Positions 1-5,299 of a stretch of DNA of 5,299 nt are shown here, piece after piece. Position 1 is the first letter of the stretch. The number at the start of each line of letters is the position of its first letter. The DNA is from Planctomycetota bacterium (GTDB lineage Bacteria > Planctomycetota > Phycisphaerae > Phycisphaerales > UBA1924). Location: positions 1-5,299 of the forward strand of contig JAEYVB010000228.1 of assembly GCA_023429345.1 (NCBI GenBank), written 5' to 3'. A program made the position numbers and the translations under genes. Under the pieces are notes generated by a model. The model was not told the DNA's origin. It did not search any database and saw only the letters and a program-made list of their open reading frames with translations.

Positions 1-1
1 G

Positions 2-904
2 CATGCGCGCGAGACCCCTACCTCCATCAACGACCTGGTTTCGGTGGCCGTGTTCGCCCTGGCCGAGGTCACCATCGGGCGGATCATCGCCGAACACCCG
101 GGACTGCTCGATGGTGCGCAGCTCTCATCCCTCGCTGATGCGTGCGCCTCCTTCGCGGGCATTGGCATCCCGTTTCGCCCCGAGAACGAGTCCGCCTTCA
201 TCGAGGACTTTCTGCAGCGTCTCTACACCGACGATGGCAACGGCGGCGGCCGATTCTGCTGGCGGGGCCTCGAGAACATGCTCGCGATGCAGGACCCTCC
301 TGAGAAGCCCCAACTTGTCCACTATCTCGTCTCGCACGTGTCCACCCTCACCAGGGCCAGTCGCAAGGATCTGAGCGAGCGATGGGAGAGCCTGCTGCGC
401 CTGGCTCGCGAGGATGACGCCCTTCCCCGCTGGCAGCAGCATGAATCGAGATACGACGCGGAAATCGAACGGATCGAAGCGGACCCGGATGCGAGCAAAC
501 GCTACGCCATCCTGATGATCACGGCCCCCGCGTTGAGCAAGGTCCGGGAGTCGATCGCTCAGGCCCGCCAAGCACAGGAAGGCGTCATCGCAGCGATCGC
601 CATCGAGCAGTTCCGGATCGCGAGCGGGCGCTACCCGCATGCGCTGCAGGAGCTCATCCCCAAGTACCTATCGAGTCTGCCTGTCGATACCTTCGATGGC
701 GGGCCGCTTCGATACCGGATCATTGACGGAGCGCCGGTGCTCTACGCGCTCGGCTCCGACAACGACGACGACGGCGGCACACCGCCGGACCCGGACCACG
801 CGGTGTTCCGGCGCTTCCCGCCCAACGAGCGCCACAAGGCCAGGCCGGGCGACCTGATCCTCTGGCCGCCGGTGCTTTACCCGCGGGAGCGCGCCGAGAA
901 CTAG
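2..904 (+). CDS. Hypothetical protein with GspG-like C-terminal end (5' truncated)
   Basis: The frame is open from base 2 to the TAG at 902-904, giving 300 visible residues. The true start is probably upstream: the 14 residues before the GTG at 44 (HARETPTSINDLVS) read as continuous protein and that GTG has no ribosome-binding site. I cannot name the protein. The visible N-terminal part is helical, with the run SINDLVSVAVFALAEVTIGR. The C-terminal third (about bases 583-780) has a recognisable order: an alanine-rich helix ending EQFRIASGRYPHALQEL, then IPKYLSSLPVDTFDGGPLRY, then VLYALGSDNDDDGG. This parallels the GspG pseudopilin end (length-of-chain helix, DPWGNPY-like turn, YSLGADG..GG), where acidic residues bind calcium. 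Similar tails occur, to my knowledge, in many planctomycete hypothetical proteins. It ends 8 bases from the convergent aminotransferase. Location and function are unknown; the pseudopilin resemblance is inference and no prepilin leader is visible. Confidence 0.75.
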   Translation, partial: HARETPTSINDLVSVAVFALAEVTIGRIIAEHPGLLDGAQLSSLADACASFAGIGIPFRPENESAFIEDFLQRLYTDDGNGGGRFCWRGLENMLAMQDPPEKPQLVHYLVSHVSTLTRASRKDLSERWESLLRLAREDDALPRWQQHESRYDAEIERIEADPDASKRYAILMITAPALSKVRESIAQARQAQEGVIAAIAIEQFRIASGRYPHALQELIPKYLSSLPVDTFDGGPLRYRIIDGAPVLYALGSDNDDDGGTPPDPDHAVFRRFPPNERHKARPGDLILWPPVLYPRERAEN

Positions 905-912
905 CCGATCCC

Positions 913-2115
913 TTACCGCCGGTACGCCGCGGCCACCTTCCGCACCGCCTCGCCGATCTGCTCCACCTGCGCCTCCGTGAGGTCGTGGTGCATCGGCAGC
1001 GCGAACACCCGCTGCGAGAGCGCCTCGGAGACGGGCGTGGCGGGATCGCGGCCCTGCACGCAGGGGGCGAAGGCCGGCTGCCGCGTCAGCGGGCGCGGGT
1101 AGTGGATCGCCGTCGGGACCCCCTCGGCCTTCAGCGCGCTCGCGAACTCATCCCTCGTGCAGGTGAACTGCGCCGGGTCCATCTGCGCCACGTACAGGTG
1201 GAAGACCGGCGTCGCCCCCTCGGTCGTCTTCGGCGGCGTGATCCCCTCGACCGTGCCCAGGACCTCGTCCAGCCGCGCCGCGATCTGCTGCCGCCGCGCG
1301 GTCTGCTGCGCCAGCCGGTCCAGCCGCGAGCAGCCGATCGCCCCCGTGATGTCGTTCATCCGGTAGTTGTACCCCACGCTCTCGTGCAGGTACTTGTCCG
1401 TCTCCCCGTGCGAGCGCAGCAGCCGGATCTTGCGGGCCAGCTGGTCGTCGTTGCAGCTGATCAGCCCGCCCTCGCCCGTGCCCAGGTTCTTGGTCGCGTA
1501 GAAGGAGTACGTCACCGCATCCCCGTACGCACCGATCCCCTTGCCCTTGTACGTGGACAGGTGCGCCTGCGCCGCGTCGTAGATCACCCGCAGGTTGTGC
1601 GCTGCGGCCAGCGCCTGCACCGCCGCGATATCCACCGGGCAGCCGTAGAGGTGCGTCGCCGCGATCGCCCGCGTCCGGCTCGTCACCTTCCGCGCCGCAT
1701 CCGCGACGTCGATCTGGTACGTCCCGGGGTCGGCATCGACGAAGATCGGGTTCCCGCCCCGGGCGACCACCATCGCCACCGTCGCGATGTAGCTCCACGC
1801 CGGCACCAGCACATCATCACCCCGCTCAAAGAGCGGCTCGTAGGCCAGCTGCAGAGCGCAGGTCCCGTTGGCGCAGGTCATCGCGTGCCGGGCCCCGGAG
1901 AGGGCCGCGAACCGCTGCTCCAGTTCCTCGCACTTCTTGGCCGCCCGCAGCATGCCCGACTTCAGCACCGCCGTGGCCGCGGCGATATCCGCCTCGCTCA
2001 GGGCTGTCGACATGAAGGGGATGGGCGTCGCGGAGACCGGCGTCCCGCCGTCGAGGGCGAGCCGCTGGGCCGGGGGAGTGACGACGACGACCTTGCCCTG
2101 GACGACCTGCGACAT
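913..2115 (-). CDS. DegT/DnrJ/EryC1/StrS-family PLP-dependent sugar aminotransferase
   Basis: This is a complete 400-residue protein, the usual length for the family. Members are cytoplasmic fold-type I enzymes that transfer an amino group, usually from glutamate, onto a keto sugar nucleotide for glycan or natural-product synthesis. Visible landmarks, in order: the N-terminal LALDGGTPVSATPIPF segment (19-34), a GT cofactor-phosphate motif in CANGTCALQL (81-90), PAWSYIATV (105-113), ATHLYGCPVD (153-162), IYDAAQAH with the PLP-pyridine aspartate D180, SFYATKNLGTGEGG with the Schiff-base lysine K209, the YNYRMND segment (249-255), and IHYPRPL (337-343). All catalytic positions are intact. The ATG at 2115 was chosen because GGAG lies 8 bases upstream and homology-like sequence starts just after it; an in-frame start at 2325 would add 70 low-complexity residues and overlap the divergent gene. 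It stands alone, with no sugar-pathway neighbours, so the substrate cannot be told. Sugar-nucleotide or aminocyclitol/AHBA-type branches are all possible. Confidence 0.93.
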   Translation of the reverse strand: MSQVVQGKVVVVTPPAQRLALDGGTPVSATPIPFMSTALSEADIAAATAVLKSGMLRAAKKCEELEQRFAALSGARHAMTCANGTCALQLAYEPLFERGDDVLVPAWSYIATVAMVVARGGNPIFVDADPGTYQIDVADAARKVTSRTRAIAATHLYGCPVDIAAVQALAAAHNLRVIYDAAQAHLSTYKGKGIGAYGDAVTYSFYATKNLGTGEGGLISCNDDQLARKIRLLRSHGETDKYLHESVGYNYRMNDITGAIGCSRLDRLAQQTARRQQIAARLDEVLGTVEGITPPKTTEGATPVFHLYVAQMDPAQFTCTRDEFASALKAEGVPTAIHYPRPLTRQPAFAPCVQGRDPATPVSEALSQRVFALPMHHDLTEAQVEQIGEAVRKVAAAYRR

Positions 2116-2122
2116 AGGGGGA

Positions 2123-2141
2123 GCTCCAAGCCTTGGGGAGC
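2123..2141 (-). promoter_or_regulatory. Imperfect dyad covering the aminotransferase ribosome-binding site
   Basis: On the plus strand GCTCCAAG (2123-2130) is followed by CTTGGGGAGC (2132-2141). In the minus-strand mRNA this can fold into about seven base pairs with a two-base bulge and a three-base loop, pairing all of the GGAG. It could reduce translation initiation or be a protein-binding operator; the sequence alone does not decide, and in GC-rich DNA a short stem like this can arise by chance. Confidence 0.3.
2124..2127 (-). promoter_or_regulatory. Ribosome-binding site of the aminotransferase gene, inside a dyad
   Basis: On the minus strand the sequence reads GGAG, 8 bases before the ATG at 2115. 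This decides the start in favour of the 400-residue protein. The four bases fall entirely within the dyad at 2123-2141. Confidence 0.6.
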
Positions 2142-2225
2142 CCGGAGGATAGGGCGGCGCGGGCCGATCTGCCTCACCCACACCCCGCCGACACCCGACC
2201 GAGAACCAACAAGCCCAACCGCCTC

Positions 2226-2231
2226 TATAGT
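2226..2231 (+). promoter_or_regulatory. Possible -10 element of the adaptor operon
   Basis: TATAGT matches the bacterial -10 consensus TATAAT at five of six positions and is one of few AT-rich words nearby. A start site about seven bases downstream would fall at or next to the ATG at 2238, giving a leaderless mRNA, which fits the absence of a GGAG-type site before that ATG. No good -35 is seen 16-18 bases upstream, so this is tentative. Confidence 0.3.
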
Positions 2232-2237
2232 CATGCA

Positions 2238-3200
2238 ATGAAGCCCTCTTTATCTCTCGCGGGTGCGGCCGCGTGCCTCGCCATCGCGTCCGGTGCGGCC
2301 TTTGCTCGGGTGCAGACTCAGGCAAACACCCCGGAAACCGGCCAGCCCCAGGCTCCCATCTCCATCTCCGCCCTGGCGCCCACCTTTTCGGAGGTGAAGG
2401 GCTTCACCCGGCCCAGCCGCGACTCCACCCTCAGCTTCAGCTTCCCGATCGAGATCGCGGAGGTCCTCGTCCGCGGCGGGCAGAGCGTCAGGAAGGGCGA
2501 CCTCCTGGTCCGCGGCCGCGACGATGAGGCCCGTTTCCAGCGCGACCTGGAGAAGATCGCCGCCGAATCGGACCTGGAAGTCCAGAGAGCCCAGGCCACC
2601 CTGGACCAGGCCCAGGTCGAGTACGACGCGCAGCTCGAGGCCAAGAACAAGGGCGGCAGCAACAAACTCGACCTCGCCCGCGCCATGACCACCCTCGCCG
2701 TGCGGAAGGTCGAGCTCGACATCGCCCGCCTCAACCTGGCCCGCCAGACGCTCCAGTACCAGCTCCGGAGCGCAGCTTTGGACCGCTACTCCATGACCGC
2801 CCCCTTCGACGGTCGCGTCGACAAGGTTTCCTGCGATGTCGGCGAGGTCAAGCGGGAGACCGAGGATGTGGTCCGCATCGTCGCGACCAACCCCCTGTGG
2901 ATCGACGTCACCCCCAAGACGCATCAGACGCTCAACCTCGGCACCAAGCCCGGCGACAAGGCGTGGGTGCTCCTGGACCTCCCGGGCGCCCCGGCGGTCC
3001 ACATCGGCGAGGTGGTCGAAGTGGCGCCCGATGCCGACTTCGGCGCCGACACCCGCCGGGTGCGGGTTGAGCTGGACAACCCGAAGGACTGGCCCTCGGG
3101 CACGACCGCCTGGGTCCGCTTCACCGCCCCCGAGGGCGCGTGGGCCGGGCGCATCGTCGAAGCGCAGGAGCCGGTGGCCCAGGGCGGAGCTGTCCCGTGA
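2238..3200 (+). CDS. Exported HlyD/RND-type periplasmic adaptor (membrane fusion protein)
   Basis: This 320-residue protein has the build of a periplasmic adaptor, which bridges an inner-membrane transporter and an outer-membrane channel in efflux or secretion systems. Residues 1-23 look like a Sec signal peptide: MKPS, a hydrophobic alanine/leucine core, then A21-F22-A23 as a likely signal peptidase I site. I see no lipobox; C13 is within the core. Next come half of a lipoyl-like domain (about 65-95, with VRKGDLLV at 84-91), a charged heptad-like coiled-coil hairpin (about 96-180), the returning half-lipoyl (MTAPFDGRVDKV, 186-197, to about 215), and a beta-barrel region (about 219-300). A transmembrane anchor is absent after cleavage. 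The ATG at 2238 was chosen because the signal peptide begins exactly there; the in-frame ATG at 2133 would bury it and overlap the divergent leader. It is the first gene of an operon, overlapping the next by GTGA. Transported substrate unknown. Confidence 0.88.
   Translation: MKPSLSLAGAAACLAIASGAAFARVQTQANTPETGQPQAPISISALAPTFSEVKGFTRPSRDSTLSFSFPIEIAEVLVRGGQSVRKGDLLVRGRDDEARFQRDLEKIAAESDLEVQRAQATLDQAQVEYDAQLEAKNKGGSNKLDLARAMTTLAVRKVELDIARLNLARQTLQYQLRSAALDRYSMTAPFDGRVDKVSCDVGEVKRETEDVVRIVATNPLWIDVTPKTHQTLNLGTKPGDKAWVLLDLPGAPAVHIGEVVEVAPDADFGADTRRVRVELDNPKDWPSGTTAWVRFTAPEGAWAGRIVEAQEPVAQGGAVP
3186..3189 (+). promoter_or_regulatory. Ribosome-binding site of the GAF-adaptor fusion gene
   Basis: GGAG sits 7 bases before the GTG at 3197, inside the end of the upstream adaptor gene. 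It supports the GTG over the in-frame ATG at 3140, which would create a 61-base overlap and add 19 arginine- and glycine-rich residues. Confidence 0.65.
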
Positions 3201-5176
3201 TCGACCAATCGAGTCTCAAGGCCCCCGGCTGGCAGCGCATCATCGCGGAGCTCCAGCAGACCGCGCCCGATGATGCGACGTTCCTCGCGCGCCTCGTCGC
3301 GGTGCTCGGCCAGGTGTCGAGCGCCAGGCAGGCCGTGCTCTTCGCCGTCGAGCGGGAGACCGAGGACGCCGCCGCCCGTGAGCCGCGGGTGATGTTCGCC
3401 TGGCCCCTCCCCGCGGGGGGCAGCGCTGCCAACCAGCCCCCGCCGCTGGAGTTCCCCGCCGAGGCCCGGAACGCCGCCCGCGGCGTGGCCGAGAGCGGCC
3501 AGGTGGGTGTCTACGGCCTCGAGAGCGGGTCCGGAGCGTTCTACGGCGACCAGGAGAAGGGCTACATCATCGGCGTGCCGGTGCAGGCCTCCGCAAACGA
3601 CCAGGGCGTCACGCCCCGCGCCGTCGTCACCCTCCTCATCGACAAGCGTTCCAAGGCCGCGATGCAGACCACCATCGCCATGGTCGAGGTCCTCGCCGGC
3701 TACGCCGCTCTGCACGCCGCCCGCCAGCAGCTCCGCCGCACCCGGCAGAGCACCGCCGCGCTCGACCTCGCCGCGCGACTCATCGCCTCCATCAACACCG
3801 CCCCCAGCTTCAAGGGCGCCTCCATCCAGCTCGTCAACGACCTGGCCCGCCAGATCCGCGCCGACCGCGTCGCCATGGGCTGGATCCACGGCATCGGCGC
3901 CTCGGGCGCGGTCCGGGCCGTCGCGGTCAGCGACACCGAGAACATCGACCGCCGCATGGCGATGGTCCAGAAGCTCGAGGCCGCGATGGACGAGTGCCTC
4001 GACCAGGAGCAGCCGGTCCTCTACCCGCCGCCCCCCGCAACCGCGAGCGATGGCGCCCCCGCCGATGTCCTGCTCTCCCAGGCCATCACCCACTCCCACC
4101 GCGAGCTCGCCAGCGCCGATGCCCGCCTGAAGATCATCTCCCTCCCGCTCCGCGTGGATGACGAGGTCGTCGGCGTCCTCACCATCGAGTCCACCGCCGC
4201 CGGCCCCGCCGATATCGCCTCCGTCGAGCTCATCCAGGCCTCGATGGACCTTATCGCGCCCATCCTCAAGGTCCGCCGCTCCGACGACCGCACCCTCGCC
4301 AAGCGCGCCTACGCCTCCACCATCAAGGCCGGCGAATGGCTCGTCGGCCCCAAGCACACCGCGTGGAAACTCGTCGGCCTCCTCGTCATGGCCGCGGCCA
4401 TCCTCGTCACCTTCGTCCGCGTCCCCTACCGGATCGAGGCCCCGATGGCCCTCGAGGCCCGGGCCAAGCACATCATCTCCGTCCCCTTCGACGGCCACAT
4501 CGCGAGCGTCCCCGACGGCATCGAGCCCGGCCGCGTCGTCCGCAAGGGCGACCTCCTGGTGCAGATGGACACCGACGAGTGGGAGCTCCAGCGCCTCAAC
4601 GCCCTCAACCAGAAGATCGCCGCCGAGAAGGAGGCCGACCTCTACCGCCTCAACGACCGCCACAACGAGGCCTCCCAGGCCGAGGCCCGCGCCCGCGGTG
4701 CCGACGCCCAGATGCGCTTTGCCGAGCTCAAGCTCCAGCAGGCCCGGCTCACCTCCCCCATCGACGGCACCATCATCGCCGGCGACATCAAGGACAAGGT
4801 CGGCGCCACCGCCCGCCTCGGCGATGCCCTCTTCCAGATCGCGCCGCTCGATTCGATGACCGTCATCGCCCGGGTCAGCGACCGCGACATCGGCCTCCTC
4901 CGCGACGCCACACACGGCCAGCCCACCGCCGGCGAAATCATCACCAAGGCCTTCCCCAACCGCGGCTTCGAGTTCGCCGTGGAACGGATCGTGCCCCTCT
5001 CCCAGCCCAAGGAGGGCCAGAACGCCTTTGAGGTCCGCGGCGTCCTGCCGACCTCCGCAGTATGGCTCCGCCCCGGAATGGAAGGGCTCGCCAAGTTCGA
5101 CACCGGCGAGCGCTCCCTCCTCTGGATCGGCACCCGCCGCATCCGCGACCAACTCCGCCTCTGGCTCTGGTGGTAG
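3197..5176 (+). CDS. GAF-GAF-transmembrane-HlyD adaptor fusion protein
   Basis: This 659-residue protein joins sensory and adaptor modules. Residues about 20-175 look like a divergent GAF domain (ARLVAVLGQVSSARQAVLFA; later IIGVPVQ and VVTLLIDKRS). Residues about 185-355 form a clearer second GAF domain (VNDLARQIRADRVAMGWIHG; IISLPLRVDDEVVGVLTIES), interrupted by a proline-rich stretch near 277-290. One transmembrane helix spans about 391-407 (LVGLLVMAAAILVTFV core). The periplasmic part has a half-lipoyl domain (about 424-458, VRKGDLLV at 448-455), a short coiled-coil hairpin (459-517), the returning half-lipoyl (SPIDGTIIAGDI, 520-531, to about 549) and a beta-barrel ending LRPGMEGLAKFDTGERSLLW (624-643). 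The tail is arginine- and tryptophan-rich (RLWLWW). GAF domains bind small molecules or mediate contacts, so cytoplasmic sensing coupled to a periplasmic adaptor is the inference. The GTG start overlaps the previous stop as GTGA, suggesting translational coupling. Typical adaptors are 350-480 residues; the excess is the GAF part. Confidence 0.88.
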   Translation: MIDQSSLKAPGWQRIIAELQQTAPDDATFLARLVAVLGQVSSARQAVLFAVERETEDAAAREPRVMFAWPLPAGGSAANQPPPLEFPAEARNAARGVAESGQVGVYGLESGSGAFYGDQEKGYIIGVPVQASANDQGVTPRAVVTLLIDKRSKAAMQTTIAMVEVLAGYAALHAARQQLRRTRQSTAALDLAARLIASINTAPSFKGASIQLVNDLARQIRADRVAMGWIHGIGASGAVRAVAVSDTENIDRRMAMVQKLEAAMDECLDQEQPVLYPPPPATASDGAPADVLLSQAITHSHRELASADARLKIISLPLRVDDEVVGVLTIESTAAGPADIASVELIQASMDLIAPILKVRRSDDRTLAKRAYASTIKAGEWLVGPKHTAWKLVGLLVMAAAILVTFVRVPYRIEAPMALEARAKHIISVPFDGHIASVPDGIEPGRVVRKGDLLVQMDTDEWELQRLNALNQKIAAEKEADLYRLNDRHNEASQAEARARGADAQMRFAELKLQQARLTSPIDGTIIAGDIKDKVGATARLGDALFQIAPLDSMTVIARVSDRDIGLLRDATHGQPTAGEIITKAFPNRGFEFAVERIVPLSQPKEGQNAFEVRGVLPTSAVWLRPGMEGLAKFDTGERSLLWIGTRRIRDQLRLWLWW

Positions 5177-5179
5177 AGG

Positions 5180-5216
5180 AAATGGCCAAATGGCAAAGCG
5201 CCAGATGGCAAATGGA
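5180..5216 (+). repeat. Tandem 7/8-base-periodic repeat, left arm
   Basis: Five copies of an AAATGGC-like unit begin at 5180, 5188, 5195, 5203 and 5210, so spacing alternates 8, 7, 8, 7 and the higher-order period is 15 bases. The first two 15-base units (5180-5194 and 5195-5209) agree at 12 of 15 positions. The stretch begins 4 bases after the stop of the fusion gene and is visibly less GC-rich than the genes around it. Confidence 0.75.
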
Positions 5217-5238
5217 AGGCCTCCTGCGTTGATTAGCT

Positions 5239-5266
5239 GTTTGGCCCTTTGCGATTTGACCCTTTG
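5239..5266 (-). repeat. Tandem 7/8-base-periodic repeat, right (inverted) arm
   Basis: TTTG words end at 5243, 5251, 5258 and 5266, again spaced 8, 7, 8. Read on the minus strand they are CAAAGGG/CAAATCG-like units, the same family as the left arm in inverted orientation. The best match is 5244-5258, complementary to 5187-5201 at 13 of 15 positions. The arm stops two bases before the ATG at 5269. A hairpin with a loop of about 42 bases is possible; no run of T follows, so it is not a standard intrinsic terminator. Confidence 0.65.
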
Positions 5267-5268
5267 AC

Positions 5269-5299
5269 ATGAACGCAGAACGTCCAACCTTCTCACCGC
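5269..5299 (+). CDS. Start of a downstream gene (3' truncated), product unproven
   Basis: An ATG at 5269 opens a frame that stays open to the window edge and reads MNAERPTFSP. No GGAG-type site precedes it; the right repeat arm ends two bases upstream. It follows the fusion gene in the same direction and is the likeliest next operon member. In adaptor loci of this kind, as I recall, the next gene encodes a large M50-type (site-2-protease-like) membrane protein whose N-terminus often carries a PTFS-like motif. Ten residues cannot prove this, and the frame could be spurious. Confidence 0.45.
   Translation, partial: MNAERPTFSP

Larger units (their letters stand above)
2116..2237. promoter_or_regulatory. 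Divergent intergenic region (122 bases)
   Basis: This region separates the leftward aminotransferase gene from the rightward adaptor operon, so promoters for both should lie here or extend into the genes. The aminotransferase side holds its GGAG and the dyad. The middle (about 2142-2220) is C-rich on the plus strand with no clear -35 hexamer for either direction. The operon side ends in CTATAG (2225-2230), a six-base palindrome that could act as a -10 element in either direction. Confidence 0.5.

Noticed and set aside
905..924. Terminator in the convergent gap, from the small inverted repeat TACC..GGTA at 914-924
   Set aside because: The arms are only four bases with a three-base loop, lie within the aminotransferase stop region, and no T-run follows on either strand.
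985..2241. Open frame of 418 codons on the plus strand
   Set aside because: It is antisense to the well-supported aminotransferase gene, and its arginine-, valine- and proline-rich translation shows no recognisable motif.
2116..2325. 70-residue N-terminal extension of the aminotransferase from a start at 2325
   Set aside because: The added residues are unlike the family, they would overlap the signal-peptide region of the divergent adaptor gene, and a good ribosome-binding site supports the start at 2115.
3140..3196. Upstream ATG start for the GAF-adaptor fusion protein
   Set aside because: It would add 19 arginine/glycine-rich residues and overlap the previous gene by 61 bases, while the GTG at 3197 has a well-placed GGAG and the common stop-start overlap.
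5180..5266. CRISPR-like array or intrinsic terminator
   Set aside because: Units are 7-8 bases with no unique spacers, so this is no CRISPR array; the inverted arms have a loop of about 42 bases and no following T-run, so the standard terminator form is missing.
2924..5296. Long open frame of 790 codons on the minus strand
   Set aside because: It lies opposite the two adaptor genes and its translation is a low-complexity run rich in glycine, aspartate, leucine and valine, as expected when GC-rich C-ending codons are read antisense. It has no domain order and no ribosome-binding site.

Overview
The window is GC-rich bacterial DNA with strongly G/C-ending codons. It most resembles a planctomycete, possibly of the Phycisphaerae. 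That rests on two things: the first gene resembles a hypothetical protein type I associate with planctomycetes, and the adaptor operon has a layout I recall from that group. This is judgement from the sequence alone; no 16S or other marker gene is present. There are four substantial protein-coding genes and the first ten codons of a probable fifth. I see no tRNA, rRNA, CRISPR array, insertion sequence or integrase.

Layout. Bases 2-904 (+) hold the 3' part of an unnamed protein whose C-terminal end resembles the type II secretion pseudopilin (GspG-like) C-terminus. It converges, with an 8-base gap, on a complete 400-residue DegT/DnrJ/EryC1/StrS-family PLP-dependent sugar aminotransferase on the minus strand (2115-913). 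A 122-base divergent intergenic region (2116-2237) carries the aminotransferase ribosome-binding site inside a short dyad, and a TATAGT hexamer placed so that the rightward transcript could be leaderless. Rightwards from 2238 runs an adaptor operon. Its first gene encodes a 320-residue exported HlyD/RND-type periplasmic adaptor. It overlaps by four bases (GTGA) a 659-residue protein that joins two N-terminal GAF-like domains, one transmembrane helix and a second HlyD-type adaptor module. A 92-base gap follows, containing an inverted pair of 7/8-base-periodic repeats. The ATG at 5269 opens a new frame that runs off the window.

How the genes may work together. The two adaptors share the biotinyl/lipoyl half-motif VRKGDLLV and are probably translationally coupled, so they likely form one envelope complex: one adaptor free in the periplasm and the other anchored in the inner membrane with cytoplasmic sensory GAF domains. 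In related loci as I recall them, such adaptors precede an M50-type (site-2-protease-like) membrane protein, and the ten visible residues of the last gene would fit that. This is inference and needs the downstream sequence. The aminotransferase and the first gene have no evident functional link to the operon.
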